64,000 nt of DNA from J014 sp964486055 (GCA_964486055.1 CAZALE010000002.1:1-64000), one strand, 5' to 3'; counted from the first letter of the stretch, positions 35,665 through 45,235 are shown. Translations and numbers: made by a program. Notes: generated by a model from the sequence alone, not told the origin.

Positions 35665-36145
35665 CTTCCACGACTTTATAGATTTTCTGAGCTCAATTTT
35701 ACATTCGTATTAGGGGCGTTTCAAAGACTCGCTCTGCTTAACTAATTACTTCAGCCGATGTGTTTCTTGACCATGAAGCTCAGATTTGATCATAAGAGCT
35801 CTTTAAAACTGTATCCAACGCATCATTCATGATTTCAAAAGACAATATGTAAACTACCTCATGATAAGCTCTCATGCAGAAGCTTCTAAATTACGCTGAA
35901 AAATGTTTAGTGAAAACAAACAGCAAAGTCTAGAGAAAATCTATCGATGCGGCTTTTATTTAACTTCTTTCCACACTTAAGGTTGGATATTAAACCGAGG
36001 CATCTTCATCGCACAACTAGACTCTCATTTCTCCTTGGCTTTTGAGCTGATCATTTTTTAGATTTGATCGAACAAAGGTAGCGAAAGCGTGAGAGATCAA
36101 ATGTGCTACAAAGTACTGCGGGATAATTGCTAGAGGATATGTAAT
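35665..36145. other. Gene-free 480-bp region
   Basis: Between the helical-protein gene and the tRNA. I find no credible ORF, terminator or structured RNA by eye. It is AT-rich without long repeats. Confidence 0.55.
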
Positions 36146-36221
<76 letters not shown>

Positions 36222-36234
36222 TCGGCAAACGAAA

Positions 36235-36263
36235 ATAGTATAAAATTTTTTTCGACTGTGCAA
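36235..36263 (-). promoter_or_regulatory. Candidate sigma-70 promoter of tRNA-Thr
   Basis: On the minus strand TTGCAC (36263-36258) lies 17 nt upstream of TACTAT (36240-36235), within a T/A-rich spacer. An overlapping TATACT gives 15 nt. The -10 element ends 13 nt before the tRNA 5' end, a normal leader length. Confidence 0.45.
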
Positions 36264-36446
36264 GCGAGGGTATCGAGGTTTTGTAGTCATTAGAACACTA
36301 AGAATCTGACAATAAGATTTAGTTATAAAGAAAGCTTTCAGAGTGAGTCCGCAGTAACAACTATCGTAAATTTAATAGGCCCAATTCTTATAAAGATATC
36401 CTGCAGATTAAACGCAAGAGACAATTTATGCTAATCTTCTAATCTT

Positions 36447-36740
36447 ATGGATATCAAAATGGACGTAAGAAAAATAGCTAAGCTTGCTCATCTGGAAATA
36501 ACTGAAGAAGAGGCTGAGTTATACGGGCCACAAATGGATAAAATAGTCAGCCATGTCGAACAACTCAACGAATTAGATACTGAAGACATAGAGCCGTCAA
36601 TAGGTGGACTCACTGTAGAAGGTCAAACAACCAGTGTTACGAGAGATGACGTGCCTCATGAACCATTAGGTCAGGAATTAGCGTTATCTCAAGCTCCCGA
36701 TGCAGAAGCTGGCTATTTTCGGGTGCCAAAAGTCTTGTAA
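36447..36740 (+). CDS. gatC: Asp-tRNA(Asn)/Glu-tRNA(Gln) amidotransferase subunit C
   Basis: GatC, 97 aa, the small helical subunit that stabilises GatA in the tRNA-dependent amidotransferase. Seen: VRKIAKLAHLEITEEEAELYGPQMDKI, then VEQLNELDTEDIEPS, then TRDDVPHEPLGQELALSQAPDAEAGYFRVPKVL. The C-terminal YFRVPKVL is diagnostic. gatA follows after one intervening 136-aa gene. gatB is not in the window. A downstream in-frame ATG at 36459 is an alternative start. Confidence 0.95.
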   Translation: MDIKMDVRKIAKLAHLEITEEEAELYGPQMDKIVSHVEQLNELDTEDIEPSIGGLTVEGQTTSVTRDDVPHEPLGQELALSQAPDAEAGYFRVPKVL

Positions 36741-36742
36741 AA

Positions 36743-37153
36743 ATGAAACAGATTTTGTATCTTTTGATTTTTACTTGTGCTTGCAGTGTACCTAACTTAG
36801 AATCACCCGAATGCTCGCAAGCTAGAGAACAACTTAAGGATTTTTACTCATATCACTTCGCAGATGACATGAGTTTTTCATCCATGAAACTACAAAACAG
36901 CAAAAAATACTTGACCAAAAGGTTCTTCAGCGAATTAGAGCTTACTAACACAACCGCTGATGTATTTACGAGTGGGAATGATGATTTCCCCAAGGCTTTT
37001 CGGATAGGAAAATGCGAACTAGTTAATCCAGACAAGGCAGAGATTGAGGTTTTACTTTTCTGGAAAGATGAGAATAGGACAGAGCAAAGAAAAATAAAAG
37101 TTATAACCATTCGAGAAAATAATAACTGGCTGATAGATAGGATTGAACGATGA
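36743..37153 (+). CDS. Small exported protein between gatC and gatA
   Basis: I do not recognise this 136-aa protein. MKQILYLLIFTCACS looks like a lipoprotein or Sec signal (TCAC/FTC as a loose lipobox). The mature part has an alpha+beta, NTF2-like appearance (FYSYHFADD, YLTKRFFSEL, then beta strands ending NNWLIDRIER), which recalls DUF3828-type domains only loosely. It starts 2 nt after gatC and overlaps gatA by 4 nt (ATGA), so it is embedded in the operon. An exported protein inside a tRNA amidotransferase operon is odd. No role can be assigned. Confidence 0.72.
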   Translation: MKQILYLLIFTCACSVPNLESPECSQAREQLKDFYSYHFADDMSFSSMKLQNSKKYLTKRFFSELELTNTTADVFTSGNDDFPKAFRIGKCELVNPDKAEIEVLLFWKDENRTEQRKIKVITIRENNNWLIDRIER

Positions 37154-38550
37154 GTAAGATCAAGATAGAGATAGAAAAAGTTATAAGCAACGCAGAAAAA
37201 CTCAATAGCACGTTGAATGCTTTTCTTAGCATCGATAGAGCATACGCTCTGAGCCAAGCCGAGGAGCTCGCCAACGCCTCGTTTCAGGGAAAACTGTACG
37301 GGATGCCTATCGCTATAAAAGACAATATATGCACAAGTTGGACACAAACAACTTGTGCCTCCAAAATTTTATCCGGATATCGCCCACAATATAATGCGAC
37401 TGCGGTTGACAGGTTAATTTCAGAGGGCGCTGTGATAATTGGAAAAACTAATATGGATGAATTCGCAATGGGTTCCTCGAATGAAAACTCAGCTTTCGGT
37501 CCTGTCAGAAATCCATGGGATGTAGAGAGAGTGCCCGGCGGCAGTTCAGGCGGCTCAGCGGCAGCAGTTGCTGCGGGTATCGTTAGCGCCGCTTTGGGAT
37601 CCGATACCGGGGGATCTGTGCGTCAACCTGCGTCATTCTGTGGAGTTTTTGGAATCAAACCGACATATGGCAGAGTCTCAAGATACGGTCTAGTAGCATT
37701 CGGTTCGTCACTCGATCAAATCGGTGTCTTTGGGAGAACTGCTCGTGATGTAGCCAGAGTTCTGGAAGTAATTGCTGGTCGAGACCCAAAGGACGCAACG
37801 AGCGCTGAAGTTCCAGTTCCTGATTATAAAGCCCATCTTGATGATGAAATAAAAGGCTTGCGAATGGGCGTACCGTATTCTTTGTTTGGAGATGGAGTTG
37901 ATCCACAAGTCAGAAAGGTAATAGAAAAGTCGATAGATGACTTTGCGTCCCTCGGTGTAGAGATAGTAGAGATAGATCTACCGTTACTTAAATATGGAAT
38001 CGCTGTTTATTACATAATAGCGACAGCAGAGGCATCTTCAAATCTAGCCAGATACGATGGTGTCAGATACGGATTCAGGGCTGAGGGAGCTCATGAACTG
38101 CGCCAAATGTACTACAAAACACGTGAAGAAGGTTTTGGTGCTGAAGTCAAACGACGCATCATGCTGGGAACTTTCGTGCTTTCAAGCGGCTATTACGATG
38201 CTTATTACGCTAAAGCACAAAAAGTAAGAACTCTGCTGAAAAGAGATTTCCAATCCGCATTCAAGAGATGTGATTTCATAGCTATGCCAACTTCACCAAC
38301 GACTGCATTTCGAATAGGTGAAAAGACTGACGATCCTTTAGCCATGTACCTAAGCGATATTTACACCGTTACGGCTAACTTAGTAGGAATTCCAGCCATT
38401 TCGGTTCCTTGTGGTCTATCAGAGGAAGGTTTACCCGTAGGTCTACAACTTATGGGTAACTACTGGAGTGAGCAGCTCCTTTTAAATCTCTCACACGTAT
38501 ACTCGACGTCTTTTCCGGTACAAGAAAAACCAAAAATCTACGTTGAATGA
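37150..38550 (+). CDS. gatA: Asp-tRNA(Asn)/Glu-tRNA(Gln) amidotransferase subunit A
   Basis: Amidase-signature subunit that releases ammonia from glutamine for transamidation of mischarged tRNA, 466 aa (family about 480). The Ser-cisSer-Lys triad is in place: K57 in AIKDNI, S132 in PGGSSGGSAAA and the nucleophile S156 in SDTGGSVRQPA. Spacing of 75 and 24 residues matches S. aureus GatA. KPTYGRVSRYGLVAFGSSLDQIG and the C-terminal VPCGLSEEGLPVGLQLMG are also typical. Presence of GatCA implies that Gln-tRNA and/or Asn-tRNA is made by the indirect route. Confidence 0.96.
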   Translation: MSKIKIEIEKVISNAEKLNSTLNAFLSIDRAYALSQAEELANASFQGKLYGMPIAIKDNICTSWTQTTCASKILSGYRPQYNATAVDRLISEGAVIIGKTNMDEFAMGSSNENSAFGPVRNPWDVERVPGGSSGGSAAAVAAGIVSAALGSDTGGSVRQPASFCGVFGIKPTYGRVSRYGLVAFGSSLDQIGVFGRTARDVARVLEVIAGRDPKDATSAEVPVPDYKAHLDDEIKGLRMGVPYSLFGDGVDPQVRKVIEKSIDDFASLGVEIVEIDLPLLKYGIAVYYIIATAEASSNLARYDGVRYGFRAEGAHELRQMYYKTREEGFGAEVKRRIMLGTFVLSSGYYDAYYAKAQKVRTLLKRDFQSAFKRCDFIAMPTSPTTAFRIGEKTDDPLAMYLSDIYTVTANLVGIPAISVPCGLSEEGLPVGLQLMGNYWSEQLLLNLSHVYSTSFPVQEKPKIYVE

Positions 38551-38700
38551 TGAGAGTGCAACTGATATAACCGCTTATCCCAACCGATGAAAATAATGCA
38601 TTGAATTTATCCTTAAGAGCTTATGAGATGAAAAATTAACCCTGAGCTACTCTCAATTAGCTCCTGCTCTAACATTTTAAAAGCTCCTGTATTAATTCGC

Positions 38701-38723
38701 TTAGTAAAAGACCCTTTTACTAA
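38701..38723. terminator. Hairpin between convergent gatA and the GGDEF/EAL gene
   Basis: A perfect 10-bp inverted repeat, TTAGTAAAAG (38701-38710) and CTTTTACTAA (38714-38723), with a 3-nt loop. Low G+C and no long T run make it a weak terminator candidate. Its place between two converging genes supports that role. Confidence 0.4.
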
Positions 38724-38760
38724 TCTACTGACTCGTGAACCTTATTAAAGCGCTCTACGA

Positions 38761-40560
38761 CTAATGTAGCTTAGTATCCTCAACCTCGACGATTGATATG
38801 TCAATTAGTTCGGATGACGCGTTTGCGTCAATTAGCGGAATATCCAGTATCTCGGCCTCTATCTGCTCATCTTCCTTTGCCATGGCTAATGGTTCAGTAT
38901 CTTGCGCGACTGGAGTTGGATTTACCTTCTCACTTATTTGACTCGGGCTTTGACTCGGGCGGGTTTGAGAAACTGACTGAGCTAGTTGAATCGAAGGATT
39001 AGATTCAATTTGTCGAGCCGGCTGTGTTCGGGGCGTTGGTAAAAGATGCTGCCAGTTGAATCTTTCCAGTAACATCTTCTCTGCCATCTCTGGAGGTAGA
39101 GGTTTAGAAAATAAAAAACCCTGTCCCATCTGGCAACCCAATTCTCTTAACTGGTAGAGCTGATGAACATTTTCAACTCCCTCTGCGACAACTGCAAGTC
39201 CTAAAGCTTTTGCCAATGTAATAATGGTTCTAACTATCGCTGCTTTTTCTGAATCTCTCTCCATTCCTGTAACAAATGATCTATCAATTTTTAGAGCATC
39301 TACTGGAAAACGGTGCAGATAGCTCAGGTTCGAATATCCAGTACCGAAATCATCTATCATTATCTGTGTCCCAAGCTTTTTGAATTTATCAAGTATTTCA
39401 ACGGCCCTTTCCGCATCTTCCATGATCTTACCTTCGGTTAATTCTAGCTTAAGACTACTAGGCATTATGTTTGATTCATTGATTATGCTTTCGATTACAC
39501 TGTAAAGATCCTCTTGTGAAAAATGGGTTCCTGAAAGATTAACGCTTATCGTTAAATCAGGCAACATTTCCTGCCAGTAAAACAATTTTCTACAAGCCTG
39601 TCTGAGGATTGAGTATGTCATCGGCTCGATCAGACCATTTTTTTCACACAACTCAATGAACTCGCCAGGTGGAATTATCCCCTTTTTGGGATGTTTCCAA
39701 CGCATTAAAACCTCAAAGCCTGATAAGGTAAGGCTGTTTAGAGAGACAATAGGCTGAAAATATGGCTGAAATTCACCACGCTTTAATGCATTTTGCAACT
39801 CGACCTCTAATTCATGAAGTTTAACCAGCCTATCATGCATGCTCTGATTGAAAATAGCATAATTCTTCCCGGTTTCCCTTGCTTCTTGAAGAGCAATCTT
39901 AGCATCTCTTAAAATGTCATCGATTCTACTGTAATTTTCATTTACGATGCTAGCCCCAAAAAATGAATTTAGCGAAATTTCCTGTTCTTTTATTTTGAAT
40001 GGGTAGCTCAGCTTTCGTTTCAATAATTCAATTACCCTGCGAGTTTCACTTTCATCGCTATTGGTTAGAATCAACCCAAATCTGGCTCCCTCGAGGCGTG
40101 CTAGGAAATCATCAGGTTTTATTACGTTTTTAATTCTATCCGTAGCTTCTTTGATTAAACGATCACCGTTTACGCTTCCTAAGACTTCATCAATTCGACG
40201 GAATTCTTCAAATTCTACGAGCACTACAGAAAATGTGTTGTTGAATCGAGAAGATCTTCTTTCTTCAAGCATCAATTTCAGGCTTTCCTGAAACAATTCC
40301 TTACGAGGTAGCCCCGTCAACATATCGTGGTATAAGGCCCGACGCAACTTCTCACGACTTTCACGGAGCGTTTGACTCGCCTCCTCTTCTTTGCGCAGCT
40401 TTTCCTTTAACTGACTGATTTGGCGTTCAGCTTCTGCAAATTTCTTCTGTTCAGACTCTAGCTGTTGCTCAAATTTCCTTTTAAGAGAAGAAATATAGAG
40501 GAAAGAACCGACTCCTGCTGCACAAATTATTGAAATCAAAATTAATAACCAAAACAACAT
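38761..40560 (-). CDS. Membrane-anchored EAL-domain protein with degenerate GGDEF
   Basis: A 599-aa cyclic-di-GMP enzyme. A single N-terminal membrane helix (1-24) is followed by a coiled coil (28-75), a GGDEF domain (75-240), an EAL domain (about 250-495) and a Pro/Ser-rich tail. The GGDEF signature is EGARF (157-161), so diguanylate cyclase activity should be lost. The EAL site looks intact: EVL at 283-285, then SVNLSG, LELTEG, IDDFGTGYSNLSYL, LKIDRSFV and VAEGVEN. It is therefore probably a c-di-GMP phosphodiesterase, with the GGDEF part perhaps a GTP or c-di-GMP sensor. It is monocistronic. Confidence 0.92.
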   Translation of the reverse strand: MLFWLLILISIICAAGVGSFLYISSLKRKFEQQLESEQKKFAEAERQISQLKEKLRKEEEASQTLRESREKLRRALYHDMLTGLPRKELFQESLKLMLEERRSSRFNNTFSVVLVEFEEFRRIDEVLGSVNGDRLIKEATDRIKNVIKPDDFLARLEGARFGLILTNSDESETRRVIELLKRKLSYPFKIKEQEISLNSFFGASIVNENYSRIDDILRDAKIALQEARETGKNYAIFNQSMHDRLVKLHELEVELQNALKRGEFQPYFQPIVSLNSLTLSGFEVLMRWKHPKKGIIPPGEFIELCEKNGLIEPMTYSILRQACRKLFYWQEMLPDLTISVNLSGTHFSQEDLYSVIESIINESNIMPSSLKLELTEGKIMEDAERAVEILDKFKKLGTQIMIDDFGTGYSNLSYLHRFPVDALKIDRSFVTGMERDSEKAAIVRTIITLAKALGLAVVAEGVENVHQLYQLRELGCQMGQGFLFSKPLPPEMAEKMLLERFNWQHLLPTPRTQPARQIESNPSIQLAQSVSQTRPSQSPSQISEKVNPTPVAQDTEPLAMAKEDEQIEAEILDIPLIDANASSELIDISIVEVEDTKLH

Positions 40561-40871
40561 AAACTTAAATTTATCTCCCTACTTCGACCCACCTTACTCT
40601 TCTGTCGCCTCTTGTTTCAGAGCGGAAACTCAAAGACAAAAATAACCGTCTGTAGTATAAACCTATCCACAACAAAATTCAAGATATTTTAAAAAATAAA
40701 AAATATCTTTATACTGCGGTTGAACAGAGGATTTATAATTATTTACTGGATGATACTAACTTTGAGTTACTGAGCGACAGTCTGATGATCTAGAATGTTT
40801 GTGGATAAATTAAAGTGATATTACTAGACTAATGAGCGCATCAAGTCTTAATTTCCGTGATTAATTCGGCT
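40561..40871. other. 311-bp AT-rich intergenic region with DnaA-box-like 9-mers
   Basis: There is no ORF. It holds CTATCCACA (40663-40671) and TGTGGATAA (40800-40808, exact consensus TTATCCACA on the minus strand). Between them is a 10-bp AT-only inverted repeat (40681-40690 with 40700-40709). Two boxes are too few to call an origin. Confidence 0.45.
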
Positions 40872-42998
40872 TTATTCGACTATCCCAACCTGTATTAATG
40901 CAAAAGCGTACTCAAATGCTATTTCTTTAAGACGATCGTATCTGCCGGAGGATCCACCATGACCCGCACTCATGTTGGTTTTTAAGAGAACTATGTTATT
41001 ATCCGTCTTCAATTCCCGCACTTTCGCTACGAACTTCGCTCCCTCCCAATAAGGCACTTGACTATCATACAAAGATATCTCTACCAACATACTAGGATAA
41101 TTCTGTGGTTTGATATTATCGTACGGCGAATATTGAATCATATATTCAAAAGCTTCACGCTCATGAGGATTTCCCCATTCAATCCACTCCTCTGTAGTCA
41201 GCGGAAGTGTTTCATCAAGCATTGTATTTATGACATCCACGAATGGAACTTGAAGAATGGCAGCTTTAAACAGCTCAGGAGCCATGTTTACAACTCCACC
41301 CATCAACATTCCACCAGCACTTCCACCTTGAATCACCAAACGATCGCTAGATGTATACCTGTTTTGAATTAACCATTTAGCACAATCTATGAAATCATGG
41401 AACGTATTCAGCTTTTTGAACATTCTGCCATCGAGACGCCACTTTTCACCCAGTTCTGAGCCACCTCTCACATGTGCGATAGCATAAATCATTCCTCTAT
41501 CAAGCAAGCTCAATCTATTGGTCGAAAACCCTGGCATTATGGATATGCCGTAACTTCCGTAAGCATATAAAAGCATTGGAGCAGTTCCATCGAATTTAAC
41601 TCCTTTTTTCCAAACCATAGATATTGGCACACGAGTTCCATCCCTGACAGTAGCCCAGACGCGTTTAGTCTCATACTGGGTTTTATCATAGCCGGAGGGG
41701 ATTTCTTGCTGTTTCAGTAGCTTACTCTTGCCAGTTTTAAAATTGTACTCATAAGTTGATATTGGAGTAATCATCGAGGAGTAGTTGTAACGTATCACTG
41801 GAGTATCGAATTCTGGATTAAAAGCAAGATTAATTGTATAAACGTCTTCAGGAGTTTGTATGCGATGTGGTGGCTTGATGCCCTTCAAATCTATTACTTT
41901 CAGATACTCAAGCCCATTTTCCAGCTCAGAGACAACTAAATAATCTTTGAAAAGATCGATAGACTCAATTTTTACCGAAGGATTATGCGGGATAAAATCA
42001 GTCCAATTTTTCTCGCTTGGATCGTCGAGAGGAGCACGGACTACCTTAAAATTCTCGGCATCTTTATTTGTTCGAATGAAAAATTCTCCATTGGAGAAAT
42101 CTGCCCAGTATTCATGATTTTCACGACGAGGCGCTATTATTTTCCAGTTACCAAGAGGATTGTCCGCGGGTAAATACCTGAATTCACTCATCGTCTTAGC
42201 AATCGATGCAATAAAGAGCATTTTCCTGTCGCGTGAGCGATCTACCTGCGTTTGAAACAATACATCCTTTTCCTCATATACCAACTCATTTTTACCCGTC
42301 GCTAGCTCGTGTCTCCAAACTTTATCAGAGCGTTTAGACACTGGGTCCTCTTGCGTATAAAAAATGTATTTCCCATCATTTGACCATTCGGCTGAAACCA
42401 CACGCTCTATTTTGTTTGCTAACAATTTGCCGGTCCTTAAATCTTTGATCTGCAGAGTGTATTGCCTGTAACCAGTGGTATCTACAGAAAACGCTAAGAG
42501 ATTACCGTCATCGCTCGGTTTGAAAATCCCTACAGCAAAGTATTTATAATCTTTTGCCATTTCATTCTGATCTAATAAGACCTCTGGATTATTACCATTT
42601 TTATTTGTACTTCTGAGATATATCGGATACTGTTTGCCCTCTTCTACTTTAGTAAAATACCAATACTTGCCTAGTTTGTAAGGGACGCTCATATCGGTTT
42701 GCTTGATTCTTCCGAGCATTTCTTTGTATAACTTATCGATGAGTTGCTGATAAGGCTTCATGTAAGCGTTCGTATAGGCATTTTCAGCTTCGAGATACTC
42801 GATAATGTCAGAGCGTTTTTTCTCATTTCTATCACGAAGCCAGGCGTAATTGTCTATTAGCTTACGACCATGAATTTCAAGAACCGTGGGTTCTTTCTTT
42901 GCAACTGGTGGCTTTAGTTTATTTTGGGCAGACATGGTACTTATGAACAGAATGATTGTCAGGAAATAGTGGGTAGATATGAAAAGAATTCGTGACAT
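40872..42998 (-). CDS. Prolyl oligopeptidase-family peptidase (oligopeptidase B-like, S9A)
   Basis: A serine oligopeptidase of about 708 aa with an N-terminal signal peptide (MSRILFISTHYFLTIILFIS). A seven-bladed propeller (about 80-420) precedes the alpha/beta hydrolase domain. The nucleophile Ser is in IQGGSAGGMLMG and the His is in NMSAGHGGSSGRYD. VRGGSELGEKWRLDGR is the family block ahead of the nucleophile. It cleaves short peptides, probably after basic residues if truly oligopeptidase B. The ATG at 42998 is preferred to an in-frame one at 43067, since that extension would read through the terminator hairpin of citrate synthase and would not be a signal peptide. Confidence 0.92.
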   Translation of the reverse strand: MSRILFISTHYFLTIILFISTMSAQNKLKPPVAKKEPTVLEIHGRKLIDNYAWLRDRNEKKRSDIIEYLEAENAYTNAYMKPYQQLIDKLYKEMLGRIKQTDMSVPYKLGKYWYFTKVEEGKQYPIYLRSTNKNGNNPEVLLDQNEMAKDYKYFAVGIFKPSDDGNLLAFSVDTTGYRQYTLQIKDLRTGKLLANKIERVVSAEWSNDGKYIFYTQEDPVSKRSDKVWRHELATGKNELVYEEKDVLFQTQVDRSRDRKMLFIASIAKTMSEFRYLPADNPLGNWKIIAPRRENHEYWADFSNGEFFIRTNKDAENFKVVRAPLDDPSEKNWTDFIPHNPSVKIESIDLFKDYLVVSELENGLEYLKVIDLKGIKPPHRIQTPEDVYTINLAFNPEFDTPVIRYNYSSMITPISTYEYNFKTGKSKLLKQQEIPSGYDKTQYETKRVWATVRDGTRVPISMVWKKGVKFDGTAPMLLYAYGSYGISIMPGFSTNRLSLLDRGMIYAIAHVRGGSELGEKWRLDGRMFKKLNTFHDFIDCAKWLIQNRYTSSDRLVIQGGSAGGMLMGGVVNMAPELFKAAILQVPFVDVINTMLDETLPLTTEEWIEWGNPHEREAFEYMIQYSPYDNIKPQNYPSMLVEISLYDSQVPYWEGAKFVAKVRELKTDNNIVLLKTNMSAGHGGSSGRYDRLKEIAFEYAFALIQVGIVE

Positions 42999-43026
42999 AT
43001 TTACTCTGTGATTGCAGAAATAAACA

Positions 43027-43065
43027 GATGAAACGGGGTCAGCATAGCTGCCCACCCCGTTCATC
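43027..43065 (-). terminator. Terminator after citrate synthase
   Basis: GATGA-ACGGGGT (43027-43039, one bulged A) pairs with ACCCCGTTCATC (43054-43065) and encloses a CAGC/GCTG mini-hairpin. On the minus strand it starts 7 nt after the gltA stop and is followed by TGTTTATTT. The strong GC arm suggests termination, though the T tract is short. Confidence 0.6.
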
Positions 43066-43071
43066 AAATAA

Positions 43072-44220
43072 TCATCTCTGATCTATTGGAATGTATGTCA
43101 AGCCTCTAGGACCGATATATTCAGCTCGCGGGCGAATCAATTTATTGTTTGCATACTGTTCTAGGATATGGCCTGTCCATCCAGAAATTCTGGAGACAGC
43201 AAAGATTGGTGTGTATTGATCAAGTGGAATTCCCATCAGGTAATAAGTAGAGGCTGAATAGAAATCAACGTTAGGATAGAGACCTTTCTTCTCTAGCATT
43301 AATTTTTCTAACTTTTGAGAGATCTCAAACCATTTCGTTTCGCCTCTCTTTTCACCCATTTGACGTGAGAACTTTCTAAGCCAGGTAGCGCGAGGATCTT
43401 CTGTCCTATAGACTGCATGGCCAAATCCCATTATTTTTCTTTTTGCAGCGAGCGCCTCTTCTAACCAGCTTTCAACCTTATCTACATCACCAATTTGGAG
43501 TAACATTTTCATGACAGCTGTATTAGCTCCACCATGCAATGGTCCTGAAAGCGCGGCGATGCCAGCAGTAACTGCACCATACATGTCCGCAAGTGTTCCA
43601 GCTACGACTCGAGTGGTGAAAGTAGAAGCGTTAAGCTCGTGGTCAGCGTGCAAAATGAGAGCAACATCGAAAATACGCTCTTCGTCTGCCTCTGCTCGCT
43701 CACCTCTTATCATGTAGAGAAAATTACCTGCAATGCTGAGTGATTTATCAGGCTCGATAATGTCTTTCCCATTTCTTATTCTGTCCCACGTAGCAACCAA
43801 TGGACCCATTCTTGCAGTAAGTTTTACTGCTGTTTTAAGCGCAGTCTCTCTATCTGTGGCGCATCCTTCCTTGTCATAAAAAGCTAACGCAGATACGGCA
43901 GTACGCAGGACGTCCATCGGATTGGCATCTTTAGGAAAATTCTTCATCATCTGGACTATTTCCGATGGAATCTCGTAATTCTGACGTAGGTCGGATTGTA
44001 GTTTTTCTAGTTCATCACGCTTAGGCAAACGTCCGTGCCAAAGCAGAAAAATCACTTCTTCGAAGGTTGAGTGTTCTGCTAAATCATGAATATTATATCC
44101 CTGATAAATTAAAATCCCTCTTTCGCCATCAACATCTCCAATTGAGCTTTGAGCGGCCACTACACCACGAAGACCTGCAGCAACCGCAGTCGAAGCCGTT
44201 TTTTCCTTTTCTGCTTCCAT
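43072..44220 (-). CDS. gltA: Citrate synthase
   Basis: A 382-aa short-form citrate (or 2-methylcitrate) synthase. Seen: LRGVVAAQSSIGDVDGERGILIYQGYNIHDLA; HADHELNASTFTTRVVAGTLADMYGAVTAGIAALSGPLHGGANTAV with the catalytic His pair regions; GFGHAVYRTEDPRA; DFYSASTYYLMGIPLD with the catalytic Asp; and ISGWTGHILEQY. It condenses oxaloacetate with acetyl-CoA. The 2-methylcitrate option cannot be excluded by sequence, but no prp genes are nearby. A GAGAGGG ribosome site precedes the ATG. Confidence 0.94.
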   Translation of the reverse strand: MEAEKEKTASTAVAAGLRGVVAAQSSIGDVDGERGILIYQGYNIHDLAEHSTFEEVIFLLWHGRLPKRDELEKLQSDLRQNYEIPSEIVQMMKNFPKDANPMDVLRTAVSALAFYDKEGCATDRETALKTAVKLTARMGPLVATWDRIRNGKDIIEPDKSLSIAGNFLYMIRGERAEADEERIFDVALILHADHELNASTFTTRVVAGTLADMYGAVTAGIAALSGPLHGGANTAVMKMLLQIGDVDKVESWLEEALAAKRKIMGFGHAVYRTEDPRATWLRKFSRQMGEKRGETKWFEISQKLEKLMLEKKGLYPNVDFYSASTYYLMGIPLDQYTPIFAVSRISGWTGHILEQYANNKLIRPRAEYIGPRGLTYIPIDQR

Positions 44221-44332
44221 AATTTCCCTCTCTTATAAGTTTGTTTTTATCTGCGCTCTTCGCAGAGGCTTTTAGTCACTAATTCAAAGATATCAAACCA
44301 ACTTTGTAACTGACAAGATACCATTCTTGATT

Positions 44333-45124
44333 TTATTCAGCAGGATTTTTATCCGAGACTTCCATTATAACCTGATCACCAATCGAGGCGCCGAGACGTT
44401 CTTGTGCGGAACCTCGGAACACTGATATCTCAAGGAAACCAGAACTACCTATGATTGAGAAAATCTCATCTGTCAATGCCTCAGCATAATATGTTTGGTG
44501 CTTCTGAATCAGATTGTTTCCTATCTTCAATGAAAATCTTTTTGGGAGTTGTGATGAGTGAAAATTAGTGATCAAATTACCAAACCTATCAATGTGTATG
44601 ATCTCCCCAGAAAATAGTGATTTAGTAAGCATCTTTGGCGACGGGAATGACGAAATAATCGGATCATCGACCTGCGGACCAAATTCTTCGGGAGGGATCC
44701 CCTTAGATAAGTGAGCTGCCACAGGGGCGAAAATATCGCGACCATGAAAAGTATTACTCCGGTTCGGAAGAAAATATCTTTCATTTTCTAGGCTGAAAAT
44801 CCTTAAATTCTTATCTGAAAGGAAGATGAAACTCAGTAATCCATTATCTGGTGCAAGGAAAAAATGATCTTCTGTTGCGACCAAAAGAGCTCTTCTAGAT
44901 GAACCTACACCCGGATCAACAATAGCAACATGTATGCTACCTTTAGGAAAGTACTTGTAGGAATTTTGTAATATGAATGAGCCTGATGAGATGCTTTGCG
45001 GAGGAACGTCGTGAGAAATATCAATTATTGCCAGACTTTCATTTATAGACAACATTACTCCCTTCATCGCACCGACAAAATAATCTCCAGTCCCAAAATC
45101 TGTCAAGAGGGTAATTACTATCAT
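44333..45124 (-). CDS. S-adenosyl-L-methionine hydroxide adenosyltransferase (DUF62)
   Basis: A 263-aa SAM hydrolase of the family that splits SAM to adenosine and methionine using water, related to fluorinase and chlorinase. Seen: ITLLTDFGTGDYFVGAMKGVM at the N-terminus, ISHDVPPQSISSGSFIL, VAIVDPGVGSSRRALLVAT, LAPDNGLLSFI, NTFHGRDIFAPVAAHLSKG, and HIDRFGNLITNF. The His in the TFHGRDIF block is typical of the hydroxide enzymes, not halogenases. It lies 112 nt upstream of gltA on the same strand. A metabolic link is not evident. Confidence 0.92.
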   Translation of the reverse strand: MIVITLLTDFGTGDYFVGAMKGVMLSINESLAIIDISHDVPPQSISSGSFILQNSYKYFPKGSIHVAIVDPGVGSSRRALLVATEDHFFLAPDNGLLSFIFLSDKNLRIFSLENERYFLPNRSNTFHGRDIFAPVAAHLSKGIPPEEFGPQVDDPIISSFPSPKMLTKSLFSGEIIHIDRFGNLITNFHSSQLPKRFSLKIGNNLIQKHQTYYAEALTDEIFSIIGSSGFLEISVFRGSAQERLGASIGDQVIMEVSDKNPAE

Positions 45125-45235
45125 TCTTTTCGATACCTAATCTTGCCGCGAGCTAGAATTTTATCTTAGTGAAATCAACCCTCATCGCCACTGAGCTACA
45201 ATCCTCGAGCTTTAGATTCGATTTATTCTTGTTGA

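Noticed and set aside
36853..37347. 164-aa minus-strand ORF
   Set aside because: It overlaps the small exported protein and the start of gatA, both better supported, and shows no family features.
42999..43067. Longer N-terminus for the oligopeptidase B-like protein
   Set aside because: The 23 extra residues would be encoded by the citrate synthase terminator hairpin. The downstream ATG starts a normal signal peptide.
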